From Symsagittifera roscoffensis (taxonomy: Eukaryota > Xenacoelomorpha > Acoela > Convolutidae): a stretch of DNA of 64,000 bases. Shown in pieces: positions 12,250 through 23,673 of this stretch (the stretch's first letter is position 1; each line of letters begins with the position of its first letter). Position numbers and translations under genes: made by a program. Below the pieces are notes generated by a model that saw only the letters and a list, made by a program, of their open reading frames with translations, had not been told where the DNA came from and searched no databases. The stretch spans positions 49,801,892 to 49,865,891 of the forward strand of contig NC_087069.1 in assembly GCF_963678635.1 (NCBI RefSeq), written 5' to 3'.

Positions 12250-12780
12250 CAAACGGGAACCTTCTTCTGTGCAGACTGAGCCAAAGCTTGCAAATCAGCG
12301 ACAGGACTATCAAAACAGGTGAAACGAATACACGGAACAGTCAAAAGAGAATTTAAATGCAAAAAATGCTGTCGTGCGACCTTCAAATCGAACTCAAAAA
12401 CGAAAAAGCACAAGAATACCTGCAAAAACCCGCAATAACACATCAAAGCAGTCATCACAAAGCAACAAGAACAAATCAATGCTAAATGAAAACTTGCCCG
12501 ATCTGCGGAAAACTTAGATCTGCGTCGAAGTTGGCATGCCAAATCAAAAATCCTAGGAACAAAGGGCATACCCCAAAAAAAATGGTATGAACGCCTAAGA
12601 GAAAGGGAAAGAAACACAATGGGAATGGCAAAAATATTATAGATATTAGTAGGACCTAGGACAATGTTGATTAACCTTATCAGAGCGGATGATAGGATCA
12701 CATCTACATCGATTAAACAAGGGACAATATTCTTCGATAGGAAGAATGATGCCAAAATCTACAAGATATTCAGATTGCAT
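12250..12780 (+). pseudogene. Degenerate non-LTR retrotransposon zinc fingers
   Basis: On the plus strand from about 12253 the translation reads as adjacent zinc fingers. The first contains FFCAD, then a TGA where a second Cys would be expected, then KSATGLSKQVKRIH. This pattern (KSATGL..H/QVKRIH) is familiar from zinc fingers at the start of non-LTR retrotransposon proteins. The second is FKCKKC with KTKKHKNTC, a CX2C-X13-HX3C arrangement. A third partial motif, CPICGK, follows near 12495 in the same region but after a stop. Stops and frame changes show it is a relic. It could belong with the RT relic at 18.4 kb, but nothing proves they are one family. Confidence 0.6.
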
Positions 12781-13729
12781 GAAGGAACAAATTCTCAATT
12801 TAACTTTTCATAAGTAAGCGCGTCACTTTTTAGTGTATTCGAACAGTTTACAAACCTCATCGGCTCTTATAACTCCAACTGATAGACTTATAGATTGGTT
12901 CAACACTTTCTCTCTCTAATGTTCTTTTTTTTAAATATATGACAAGAAGCACTTCTACTTCATCTCGAGTCTCCACGTTAAACAGAAAAATGGCCAAAAA
13001 AGGACAACTAAAACCCCTTCAAACTAACTGGTTATCAAGACAAAATAATAAAAACACTAGAAAACTTGTGATGGTGGTACAAGGATTCAACTAGTACAAA
13101 ATACTCATCTACTTGATGAGCTTGAAGCGGAACTATGCCAAGCGGTTGTCCACGGGTTTATTGGCCTTCCCATTCGAAAAAAATCAAATTCACCGAATAA
13201 TTAAGTAAAAACAGTTAGAAAAATTATCTAATATAAGATATCTACAAAAAAGCAGGCGGTTTCAGATTTCAGTAAGGATGTTCTCCGAAATAGTCTAATC
13301 GGTCGAAACTAGCGCAGCACTTAATCATCAAACGTTTTTTAGCTCGTAGAATTAGTGCACCAGACAGAATGAAAGCTCTTCATTTTTCAAGGACCGTTTC
13401 ATTATCTGCGAATTGTTTGACACAGTTATCGAGGTTCTTAGCACATAAAGCGTTTCTGAGCATTATACAGTATTTCCACATTACAATTTTTCAAAAAAGA
13501 TCACAAAGTCCTACAATTTTCCGGCTATGTCGTTTCAAGGAGAAAAAGAGGAACCTTTTCAATTTGAATTATAATAAACTCTTTAATGAATCTCACAAAA
13601 CTTTCAGGATCAAACTTGAGAAATCTTAATGCATTTGCACAATTTAGTGTTGAAGAACTTGCAGTAGATGTAAAAAAGCAGCAGTTCAACAGAAATTGAG
13701 CCTGCACCATGTAGCTGTCTATTTTTTTG
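12781..13729. other. AT-rich stretch, nothing recognised
   Basis: Possibly contains further remains of the relic upstream, but no motif is readable. The open frames up to 86 codons have no recognisable domain. Confidence 0.4.
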
Positions 13730-14350
13730 AGATATTTGATCAATGAATTGATCTACGATGACTAAAAAAAGGGTACAACCAATTCTGAATACAACCAATT
13801 AGCCCTTCGCCGAGGGATAACACTAAAAACTGGACAATTAAACTCAATTCTTGACCGAAAAGACAATAGTTGATGCCTATTTAGTGTCTATTAATTCTTA
13901 AACCTGAATTTTGAAATTTTTAATTAAAGCCGGCGTAGTAGTGTTGTTGTAGCTGTCTCGTCGAAGAGCAGCATCTGACTTCCTGATATTGGTGAAAAAA
14001 TTGTACAGAATGGTAAAATACCGAATTGTAGAGTAAAAGCGTTCATAGAGTAATAATGCTGAGTACAAATTTTTTTTATAAGTCGATTCAAGTTTTCAGT
14101 ACTTTGAGAAATATACATCAAACTGCAAACCACACCTATTCTCTATCTGCGAAACATCTCACAGAGTGACGAATTTGGCTTACATAGCCGAAACTATGAG
14201 CCAGTGTTGATATTATCATTGCCACCAGGAGCGAGCTTGACTGCTCTAATTGAGAGTTATTTGAAACTGAGGACGACAAATGCCTCACTGGATTGAACTA
14301 GAGTGAGAAAAGATGACTGTAAGATTAAATCAATTGAGACAGAAAAAGAA

Positions 14351-14372
14351 TCGCCAGAACGTATTCTGGCGA
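14351..14372 (+). other. Stem-loop in satellite unit
   Basis: Perfect 9-bp arms TCGCCAGAA and TTCTGGCGA around a CGTA loop, followed by TGCAGTAGCG. The next unit (about 15651-15673) has the same site with one stem mismatch. It may be part of a transcribed RNA or just a unit signature. Confidence 0.6.
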
Positions 14373-15188
14373 TGCAGTAGCGGCCCTAACACTTGAATTC
14401 AGCTGGGGAGATTAGTGGAGGGTTTTCATTAAACATTTTAGGTATGAAGGCAAACTCAAGGTAGTTAGAAACAACCTGTGCGGATTACGCGGTGAATTTG
14501 AGTTTTGGTACCCTTGTCAATGTACACATTGAGGTCGAGCGAATCAGTTATACGAGCAGCGTTATGACTTTCAAATGAGGGTTTTATTCATACGTGAGGG
14601 TCCATTGTTTCGATTCTTCTTGGTATCGCTAGTATGTTGACATATGGTATAGTTATTGGATTACAACGTTCAAGTGGTTGCAAACAAAAATGATGTGGCT
14701 TCGATCGCATTCATTTAAATGCATCTAGTTACAAAGCGCAGTGCGGTATTTAGTACTCTATAACCTAGCAGACAGCATAAAATTTCCTTCAAGCCGATTC
14801 AATATAAGGCCAAACAAACCCTAAATAAATGATTTATTAAAATTTTTTTTAATGGATTTGATCAATGAGTTGATCTCTGAAAACTAAAAAAGGGTCTGGT
14901 AGATACTGAAACTTTGTTCAAAACGTAGATTATCAGTGCACAATCATTATTGGATATAATCATAAAATCCTTTTGCTGAAAATTATTTGTGTTGGTAGTT
15001 GTGTTGTTGTAGCTGCCTCGTCGAAGAGCAGCGCCTGATTTTCTTGATAGCGGTAAACAAAAACATTTCAACATGGTAAAATATCGATTGGAAAAGTTAA
15101 AGCGTTCATAGAGTAAAACTGCTATTTACAAACGTTTTGTTTGATAAGTTATTTCAAAATTTCTGAGTTTTGAAGGGAAGTTTTTGAT

Positions 15189-15254
15189 GGGGCTGTCTCT
15201 TACAAGTGTCTACTGAAGCCCCCAGCTCCGTACCTATTGGTATTAGACAGCCCC
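15189..15254. mobile_element. 66-bp insertion with 10-bp terminal inverted repeats
   Basis: Begins GGGGCTGTCT and ends AGACAGCCCC, a perfect 10-bp terminal inverted repeat. It is present in the second satellite unit but absent from the equivalent place in the first, so it looks like a very short MITE remnant. Confidence 0.5.
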
Positions 15255-16778
15255 TTTCAATTTCACACAATGAGACGTCGAGTGTTTTATGCTGAAGCGC
15301 CGTTTTGATGAATCAACACGCCGTCAAACAGCAAAAAATATCAGCAGAGGTGGTTATCTCTGTTTACGCCAATTTTCTATCTGCGAAACACCTCACAGAG
15401 TGATGGACTTGGCTTACAAAGCCAAAACCATGAGCTAGTGTTAGGATTACACTTGCAATCAAGAGCGAGATCGACTGCTCTGATTGGGGTTATCTCAAGC
15501 TGAGGACGACATGCTTCGACAGGATTGGACCAGAGTTATAAAAGAAGATTTGGTATCACTAGGGGGTGGTTGAGCAGGTAGAATATTTAATGTTGAAACT
15601 TAGATCAAATCTTTTGAGATAGGAAAATAAAAAAAGGGAGTCGCCAGAATTTATTCGGGCGATGCAGTAGCGACCCTTTCCATTGAATTTAGCTGCGGAG
15701 ATAAGCGGAGGGTTTTTCAGCAAGTACTTCAGATATGGAGAGACAGTCATTTAAGTTGTAGACCATCGGTGTGAAAAGCTTTGTGATTTCGGTATCCTTG
15801 TCAATCTACACAATGAGGTCGACTAAATCAGTTTAGTGAGCAAGTTATGACTTTCAAACGAAGGGTTTTATTTGTCTGCGAGGCTATATTGTTTCGATTA
15901 TTCTTCCTTTTTCGGATCGTTAGTATGATGACATATGGTATAGTATTCGAATTACTAGGTTCAAGTAGTTGCACATGAAGCGGATGCGGCATCTACCTTG
16001 CAAAGGATCCAACTTATTCGATTAGCTGCATCCAGTTACAAAGCGCAGTGCGGTAATTAGTACAGTCTGTAATCTTGAAGACAGCATAAAATTCGGTCAA
16101 ACCGATTCAATATAACGTAAAAAAAAACGAATAAAAAATGATTTATAGAAGAACTACTGAGAGTTTTGACTAATCAAGTGATCTCCGATCATTGAAAAAA
16201 AGGTCGGGCAAAGACTCAACTATTGTTCCAGTGCGAAACAATTACTGGAAACAATCAAATGAGATCTTCGCCGAAAGATAATTCTGGATACAAGACAATG
16301 AAACTCATTGATCAAAATAAAGTAGTTGACGTATGATTTAGTGAGTATTTGTTTTTATATTTGAATTTTTTAACTTTTATTTAAAGGCGCAGTTTTATTG
16401 TTGTAGCCAGCTCGTCAAGGAGCAGCGCCTGATTTACCTATTACCGGTAAAAAAATTAATTGCAAAGGTTAAAGCTTTCATAGAGTAATACTGGTACCGT
16501 TGTCAATATACACATTGAGGCCGAGCGAATCAGTTATATGAGCAGCGTTATGACTTTCAAACGAGAGTTTTATTCAAACCTGAGGATCCATTGTTCAGTT
16601 TCTTTTTGGTATCGTTAGTATGGTGAAATATGGTATAATTATTGGATTACAACGTTCAAGTGGTTGCAAATAGGAATGATGCGGCTTCGACCTAATAATC
16701 AATCTAATTCATTTAAGTGCATTCAGTTACAAAGCGCAGTGCGGTATTTAGTACTCTGTAAAGTTGCAGACAGCATAA

Positions 16779-17129
16779 CATAGCCATTTGACAGTTGGAA
16801 AAGAGTAATGTACGCAAGGAAACTGAAAAAAAATCAACTTTTGTCAAAAATCTTCAACATCTGAATTTCGAAGAAAAAAACAGATGGCCTTAAAACCTTC
16901 CATTTTCGAAGTTAGAAGTCGATCACGTTTTTATTTTTTTGACCTTTACAATTTTGCTGTTCAATAGTGGAGTTTGCCTTCCTTTTAACAAAGGAAACGC
17001 ACTCAATTAAAAAAGAAATCACAGGACAATTCGCGAAAAATCAAAATTGAGCGTGAAAAATTTTAAGACTTTTCCTGGAAAAAAAAATCATCAACAGCTA
17101 TGTAGAAGTACTCACTACGTACATTACTC
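16779..17129 (+). mobile_element. Non-autonomous hairpin-ended element, copy C
   Basis: Copy C sits inside a satellite unit, so empty sites in the sister units show its borders: unit sequence runs to GACAGCATAA, then the element, then AAATTTCC resumes. It starts CATAGCCATTTGACAGTTGG. AGAGTAATGTACG (16802-16814) is matched exactly in inverse by CGTACATTACTCT (17118-17130). TAA occurs at both borders (16776-16778, 17130-17132), which could be a 3-bp target duplication or chance in A-rich sequence. Length is about 351 bp, with no coding capacity. Confidence 0.8.
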
Positions 17130-17440
17130 TAAAAAATTTCCGTATAGCCGACTCAATATAAAGTCAAAATAAACCCAAATAAAAAAAAGATTCAGAAAAA
17201 TATTTCTAAGAGATTTGATCAATATGTTGATCTCTGATGACTAAAAAAGCGTCTGGTAAATAATCAAATTTCGTTCGAACCGTAGGTTATCAGTACCCAA
17301 TCATTATTGGATATAATCAAAAGAGCCCTTTGCTGAAAATTAGTTGGGTTGGTAGAGGCACTCACTTTGTAAACGATCGATTTTATTCAAGTGCATTCAG
17401 TTACAGAGCGAAGTGCGGTATTTAGTACTGCAGGCAATCT

Positions 17441-18454
17441 TAGATTTGAGCGAACTGACCGCAAGTTGACGTATTCAATGGCATATCTAATCATGGCTCT
17501 GTTCGTTTCTTTTCCGATTTGGATGCTTTCAATCTTTTTACACAGAGCCGAAGCTTCGCAACACTTGCAATACAAAAAGATTATGAAAAAAAGAAAGTCA
17601 TGTTTTTCAAAAATAGGCTGAAAAAAATAGTCAAAAAACTATACCTACAAAAATTTCATATCTTCAGTTTGGATTATGTTCCTGAAAAAACCTTGAGAAT
17701 CAATGAACAAGCTTCAACTAAGGCGAAAAGCTTGGGTCATCCCTCATTAAGCTGGAAATAAAGTAATAGTCATAGAAAAACTTCAAGCTTTAAAATTTAT
17801 GAAATCAATGTTTTTGAGACCTATCCCTCCTGAAAAAGGCATAAGCATTAAAAATCCGCCCTTGAAACTACGCAACATAAGTTTAAAAAGTAAGCCGAAC
17901 CCATTTACCCGAAAAAAATTCGAGTTGTTAACTTAAAAATACAGAACAAGTTTGAACACAGAAGCGAAGCTTTGCTTCGCAAACACTAGCCAGAACACGA
18001 CAAAAAGCAGCTCAATTAAGTGCAATACAAAATTAGAAATGAGCCTCGAGTTACTAAAAAATAGGCTACGTCTCGGATTTGATCTGTGACCTCGAGATTA
18101 TGAGTCTCATTTACTAACCAATCATCCGCGGACGCTTCACAAATCACAAACACTATCAACAAGTAAAGCACAGAACAGATGCTGAGGAACTTCCAACGCT
18201 TAAGATAAAAATTATTGCAAAAGTTCCACCAGATATATGAATACTTTTCTTAGCGAGTTAGCTTAGAAAAAATGAAGGTTCGTACTAATACACAACGCTT
18301 CGTAAGTGCGAGTGTAATTATAGTTAAAAATGGGGGCCCAGCTAAAGCTGGAGGTATATGTTTGATAAATTTGTAGAGCAACCTTACGCAATTTTCTACT
18401 GAATTAAGTTATTAGCCGCGAGTACAATGGACAGACCTGATACGCTTTCTTACA
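17441..18454. other. AT-rich stretch with small GAAGC hairpins
   Basis: No gene recognised. A hairpin GCGAAGCTTTGCTTCGC lies near 17963-17980; related GAAGC hairpins follow copy B near 7265-7410 and occur near 23957. CCAGCTAAAGCTGG near 18340 resembles CCAGCTATTGCTGG near 7719. They look like shared repeat fragments. Confidence 0.45.
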
Positions 18455-19620
18455 GAAAAGCTGATACTGATCTTTATAGATCTTGTAAAAGCCTTTGATT
18501 AGGTGGACAAGACAGCACTGCTCACAGCCCTAAGAAGTCGAAAAGTGGGCAAACCTCTGAGTCGCATCATTTGGCAGCTGCATGAGCAGGCTGGTTAGAC
18601 AAGCAGAAAAAGTTCGTGCCTGAGAGAGGGGCGAGACTGAGGTGCGTAATCGGCCCCACTCTCTTAAACCTATATTTTGACGAAGTGTGCAAGAAAGGTG
18701 TGAAAAGAGGCTCAGGGATCGGTCACCTTGCATATGATGATGATTTAGTGATTATGTCCGGCACAATCGAAGAGGCACAAGAAAATCTTGATGCTATGAA
18801 TCAGGGAGTCCAAAATGCAGAGATGGAGATATCATTAAGTGAAACCGAGATGGTTGTATTGAATAGAGAAGTATCGAATGATATCTACCTTAATTTCGAA
18901 AAAGTTTAGGTAAATTCTTTTGTGTATCTGGGCAGCTCGCTAAAAGCGGAAGGAGACATTGGCCAAGCAATAGCAAACAAATGCAGGAAAGCTAGAACAG
19001 CAATTGTGAGATTGAGGCCAGCTCTAGTAAGTGGCTCAATCAGGATGAGAACGAATGTGCGGTTAGTAAAGACTTTTATTCAGCCAACGCTACTACGCGG
19101 GTTTGAAATTGCAGTCATCAGGAAAGTCGACGTTGGCAAACTAAATGCAGTTCTGAACAACGCCAGGAGAATGATCCTCAAACTGGACAGCAAGAGGACA
19201 TGCACTAACGTTCAAACTGCAGAGAAAGTTCAGTTGAAAAGCATTGAAGTAGAAATGACTGTACGACGGGCAAACCTGTAGATTTCACTCAAGACGCTTC
19301 ATGTAAAAGCAGAAACATCACTCGCCCAAAAAAGCAAGGTGTGCAGCAAAGACTGGATCAGGGCAGTAAATCTGGACCTCGAAAGGCTAGTGGTGCTGGA
19401 TACAGAAAAATGACTAAAATACCCAAAACCACTAAAGTACAATCAGAAAGTGGATCAGTCAGTTCAGAGAATGGCCGGCTCACGCCCTGAACTAGTCAAT
19501 TCTGATTTGGAAATTGCAACAGAAAGTCTGCTGAAAGAAAGGAGATGCCGAGACATCTCAGAAACGATCATGATGCACAAGAACAGTCGGGGTTAAATAC
19601 ACTCGACATGGCACCTTTCA
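18455..19620 (+). pseudogene. Degenerate non-LTR retrotransposon reverse transcriptase
   Basis: Relic of a LINE-type RT on the plus strand. RT block A is readable near 18470 as FIDLVKAFD followed by a TAG (18500-18502) and VDKTALLTALRS. After a frame change come GCVIGPTLLNLYFDEV-like sequence near 18646 and the catalytic loop LAYDDDLVIMSG near 18730, where YDDD stands in for the usual YADD. A TAG at 18907-18909 interrupts the frame before FVYLGSSLKAEGDIG, the thumb-region block typical of LINE RTs. The frame runs on to 19281 with PTLLRGFE and NARRMILKL. Further recognisable C-terminal sequence decays toward about 19600. The clade is uncertain (CR1/RTE-like by feel). Confidence 0.8.
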
Positions 19621-20199
19621 GCGTAGATGTACCAAAGGATCTAAAGTACCAAAAGGTTGCAAAATTCAATACAAGACACTCAGGTGGCTGAAAGCGCACA
19701 TTAAGACAGCTCAACCGCAGTGCACTTTGAATTGCGTAGAAAAATCAGTAACAATAGAACAACAGTCACCAGATGAGGATGAACTAGAAGCAACTGCAGA
19801 GGAAGAAAAATACTCTGCAAATGACCCGACCATTCATCAGTGCCCGAAGTATCCAAGATTTTAAACAGTGCTGGAGAGCTTGCAAAACCATATCTTCGAG
19901 AAGCAAGCGTGGTCATACAGTCTTCAGATGCCTGTACGGGGAAGAGAGACTGGAAGCTCTCGTGCTCAAAATCCTTTCATCCGATAACGCCCCTAATCGG
20001 GAGTCTAGCTTGCCTTCTGCCAACTTCTCAAAGGTCTGTAGACTAAATACCTCAGATTGGAGCACTCTATCAAAGGGAGGGGCACTCTTTCCTACAATTG
20101 AAAATGAAATGAAATTGAGCAGGGTAGTGGAACTTTCACGCAACATGTTCTTTTTATCTAACCCGTGACTGCAAAGCCGATTATACCAGGAAGACTCAC

Positions 20200-21300
20200 A
20201 AAATCTGCTTTTCGATTAAAAACTAAATCTCAGATTTCTCAGGGCAGTTTTCGAAAAGAATTAAAACATTTGCAAAATTTGGAAAACGACTAAAATTCCA
20301 GAAAGGTAAGTTTCCAAGGAAATAACGTTCTTTTCTTTCGAAAAGAAGGAATTCGGCATTTCTGCAGGAAAAAATGTTCAAAACCGGTTAATTGGATTCA
20401 CAAAATCCTTAATCTCATATTTAGTAGGTATTTTTTTAATAGATTAGAGATTTTTTTTAATAGGGCGCTTTGTGCATGGAGCTTTCCACCGATTGAATAA
20501 CTTGCCATAACTAGTGTAAAAAAAATCGGCGAAGACGCATGTGCAAGGGAATTTCACAGAAACTGTGCTTTCGATAGAACCTAAAATCTCTGATTCGGTT
20601 GAGTTAATTTCAAGACAAGTAAAAAAAGACAGTCCCACAACCTGCAATGTCAATTGAACTCAAAATCTTAGTAATGGATCGAAAGTTTTCGAGAAAATGA
20701 AAAAAAAATTGGTTTTGAAATACCTCCCATATAATTTTTCGAGCTGTAGAAAGGTGAAAGGAGACTAAGGGACTGTGCAGGCAGACAGGGTAGTGTGATT
20801 TCTTTCTAGTGGAACCACTTCTTCGAAAATCAGTAGGATAGTTTTGAGAAAACTTAAAAAAACAGTAGTCGAAACACACTCGAAACCGGTTCGCTTAAAA
20901 TTAGCCCTTTATCGCGATAATCTAATATTGAGTTGACAAGAACTTCATTAGATCGCATTCGATCCAAACTTACAGGCACTTGAGACATACAGTTAGAGGT
21001 ACGTTTTTCTGATTATTATAAAAAAAAACTCCAATGACTGAAGTTTTTTGTAAATTTGTTACACTTTTCATATTAGGATTTAACATGTTTTGTTTTATTG
21101 TAATTTTTCAAAGGCTGTAGAAAAAAGGGCAAGGTAGAAAAAGACTAAAGGACTGTGCAGATAGACAGGGCAGTGGGATTTCTTTCTGTTGGAACCACTT
21201 TTCCTAAGTCTCGGTACGATACGGTGATTTTGAGAAAAACTAAAAAATTTGCAAGAAAAAAAGTTCAAATCGTCTAAAAAATTTAAAAAAGCAAATCCCA
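20200..21300. repeat. Diverged repeat array related to 7.9-8.5 kb
   Basis: Units share TCGAT..AAAACTAAATCTCAGA with the array at 7.9-8.5 kb. A second pair shares GACTGTGCAG..AGACAGGG.AGTG, GATTTCTTTCT and TGGAACCACTT, at 20780-20822 and 21155-21195. The open frames on the minus strand there (20610-20879 and 21095-21301) are homologous only because the DNA is repeated. No domain is recognised. Confidence 0.6.
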
Positions 21301-21530
21301 TACATTTTCATAAAATCTGTTTTATTCAAACAGGAACTGTTCGAATCAAGCGGGAACTGTTCGAATCAAAAATCAAAAAAAAACTTAAGCTTTGGAAAGA
21401 AACTGTTTGAAAAACGCACCAGATAATAAATTGCATTAAGAAAAAACAACGGAGAATCAGACGACAGAAATTAGGACGGAAACCACAAATCCAAAAACAT
21501 CAGCATTGTTTCAATATGTATATTAATGAA

Positions 21531-22325
21531 CATTGCCAATCGAAGATTGGAAAAGAGTAATGAAAGCAAGAAACAAAGAAAATCAATGACCGACCCTTTT
21601 GTGGAGAGGATCGCACGGATCCGGACCAACAAAGGGAAGAAAGTTTCAGACGGAATGGTTAAAATCAGGAGTCAGAAGTCCTCTGAAAGCCAAAAGGCAA
21701 TGTTAGAAGTAGAGACTCTGCCCTGGATGAGAATCGGGCGGGACGAGGAACGGAAGGGAATGGGAACAGAAGATTGGCGAGTGAATCTACTCAGGTAGAA
21801 CAAGGCCAAGATTTTTCCACTTCCAACGGGACTCTAGATCGAGAGGAGATGTCGGAACTGTCCGATATCTCGACTGAAAACGTGGCGACAACAAGATCAC
21901 CCACTGATAACACCATGATGCATAGGGTGACCGAGAAAGCGGCGACGTCCTCCTCGTTTTCAGAACGAGTGAAGAACACTTTGGAAAATTCTTCCCATTA
22001 AGGTAGTGAAGCCATTTTTCTGATAACATTAACCCAACTTGGGAAAACTGGATCAATAGGTTAAGTTTTTATTCCTCTGAAAATCTAAAAAATTAATTCC
22101 ACTTTCGAAACTAAAAATCATTCACGTTTTTTTTTGCGCCATTTTCACGTTCGTATTTGGAGAGTGCTAATTACGTAACTTTCAGCAGATGAATTTCAAT
22201 TGAATTTCAAAAGAGCATATATACCTAAGTGCATCAATACCAGCGTGAACAGATTATAACTTTTTCTTCACAAATCTGCAAGACCTATATAAGAGTCTTC
22301 ACTATGTTTTTCACTCTTAAAAACA
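21531..22325 (+). mobile_element. Non-autonomous hairpin-ended element, copy D, carrying a gag fragment
   Basis: The left end CATTGCCAATCGAAGATTGG then AAAAGAGTAATGAAAGC and the right end CTATGTTTTTCACTCTTAAA are those of the family. The typical internal blocks (AACATTAACCCAACTTGGG; CCTATATAAGAGTCTTCAC) flank a foreign piece. The hairpin arms differ from copy A (CCAATC/GATTGG against CCAACTG/CAGTTGG) yet still pair. It is about 400 bp longer than its sisters, the size of the inserted piece. Confidence 0.75.
21573..21998 (+). pseudogene. Fragment of the giant retroelement's gag inside copy D
   Basis: The reading from the ATG at 21586 (MTDPFVERIARIRTNKG) and the later part (EQGQDF..STSNGTLDREEMSE and FSERVKNTLEN) match the N-terminal gag of the giant element at about 38858-39293, and again at 62571-62905. 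The piece ends where the host element's own sequence resumes (GATAACATTAACCC). The left junction falls in CAAAGAAAA, which both the host element and gag possess, suggesting capture or insertion by microhomology rather than retrotransposition of a full element. Confidence 0.85.
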
Positions 22326-22742
22326 AAACTAAGTACTACCTCAACTGAACTAAGAAGTAGTTTTATTTGAAGTTTAAAGATATTGAGCATGTCAGCATGA
22401 ATTGAAGTGTAAGAAACTAAATTGCAATTGATAGAAATTTGTAGGAAACGTTGTTTACGGGAAAAAGTCTAGTTGCTCTCGCGAGTGAAATTAGACTTGT
22501 TTTCTTTTCATGGAACTTTACAAAATTTTAAAATAACCAGATTTTCCTGAAAACTAATTATATTTACAAAAACACAAAATCAAATGAATCAACATCAGAT
22601 ATTCTAACTATGCAACAAAAGCAAGCAATTACAATAAAACATTCACAAACAATTAGACGAATTAAATAATGATAACTTAAATTGCATTGAAAACTGAGAC
22701 GTTTTATTAAAAACTAATTAACAAAAAATGTTAAAAACTCAC

Positions 22743-22948
22743 CAGCTTCGTAATATGAACAGCGCAATATCCTCTGTACGCGACATTAGAGCTACTGTTA
22801 CTCTCATTATTTTCTCCGTTGGCATTTCCTGGAGACAGACTGTTGTTGTTGTTGTTTACAAACTCCTCGAATAGGAAGCCTTTTTCCTGGGCACAGGTCA
22901 CGTGAAATGCAGATTTACATCCCACTTTGGCACATGACATACACGCAC
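22743..22948 (-). CDS. MLLT10/MLLT6-like: AF10/AF17-like exon: second half of extended PHD2
   Basis: Minus-strand exon. The acceptor CCATAG lies just before 22948 and the donor CTG|GTGAGT at 22742. It joins the previous exon in phase 1, giving GQGACMSCAKVGC, then FHVTCAQEKGFLFEE. An Asn/Ser-rich insert of about 30 residues follows, then YRGYCAVHITKL. The Cys/His pattern is the zinc-binding end of the extended PHD finger of AF10/AF17 proteins, which read unmodified histone H3 around K27 and bring DOT1L to chromatin (family knowledge). The low-complexity NNNNN insert before GYC is unusual. The exon ends on a whole codon; the next exon was not found. Confidence 0.88.
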
Positions 22949-23673
22949 CTATGGGTGAAATGTTACAATAGGTGGTACAATTATTACCTGTGTTTTATTG
23001 AAATACATGCCCAAAATGAGTCATTTTCTTTATAATTTTAACATGATTCAAAGGAGAAGACTGAACCATTCTTTTGCTCGAAGAAACCAAGTAGTCTAAA
23101 AAAATGCGATCTTATCTTTTCCAGATCATACAAATACACAGGTCCGGCTCCATTATTTTTTTGCGTCATATATCCCAGAAAGCTTGTATTTCCCTACTTG
23201 ATTTGGTATTATAAACATAGCCAACAGACATTTGAAAAAGAACCAATGAACACAAGTAAACAGAAAAAAATCGATTTCTAGGATTGACACTTTTTGAGAC
23301 AATTAAACCAATTTGAAAAACAATCAATAAGTAAAAGTGAAAACTAAATTCTGAAAACTAAATTCCATTTTAAATTCCATCGATCGTATTTTTCGTGGCT
23401 TTTACTCTTTTGCTGTTCGATACTGAAATTTGCCTTCCTTTTAACAAAAAAATGAACAGGACATAACAAGAAACAAACAGTCATTCAGCGAGGAAGCCTG
23501 AGCAAAATTTAAAACAGTTCCTGAAAAACCGAAAAAAAATAACGCGACCTATATAAGAGTCTTAACTATGTTCATCAATTCCTGAAAACGTAAGAAAAAA
23601 TCGTGACCTTTTTTAAAACTTTATGGTTAAAACTAACCAACTATAAACCACCTATTATAACATATCACCGCAC
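22949..23673 (-). other. Intron of AF10-like gene
   Basis: A 725-bp intron, donor GTGCGG and acceptor CCATAG on the minus strand. It holds one complete copy (E) of the hairpin-ended element in the opposite orientation to the gene. Confidence 0.8.
23216..23590 (+). mobile_element. Non-autonomous hairpin-ended element, copy E
   Basis: Starts CATAGCCAACAGACATTTGA followed by AATGAACACAAGTAAACAG, and ends near CTATATAAGAGTCTTAACTA then TGTTCATC. The internal blocks match (TTTTGCTGTTCGATACTGA; GCCTTCCTTTTAACAAA). The terminal hairpin and right end are decayed. It lies in an intron. Confidence 0.65.

Larger units (their letters stand above)
13730..17440. repeat. Satellite-like array of ~1.1-1.3 kb units
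   Basis: A landmark of the type TTTGATCAATGAATTGATCT plus GACTAAAAAAAGGG recurs near 13735, 14855, 16158 and 17210. Each interval repeats the same ordered blocks: TGTTGTAGCTG.CTCGTCGAAGAGCAGC; in the first two, CTATCTGCGAAACA.CTCACAGAGTGA; then TTACAAAGCGCAGTGCGGTA with TTTAGTACTCT and CAGACAGCATAA. The third unit is shortened and is interrupted by the element at 16779-17129; the fourth is partial. No unit encodes a recognisable protein. Confidence 0.85.

Noticed and set aside
12249-12755. Minus-strand 168-codon ORF with hydrophobic stretches
   Set aside because: The plus strand of the same DNA carries zinc-finger motifs of a retroelement relic. The minus-strand frame has no recognisable domain.
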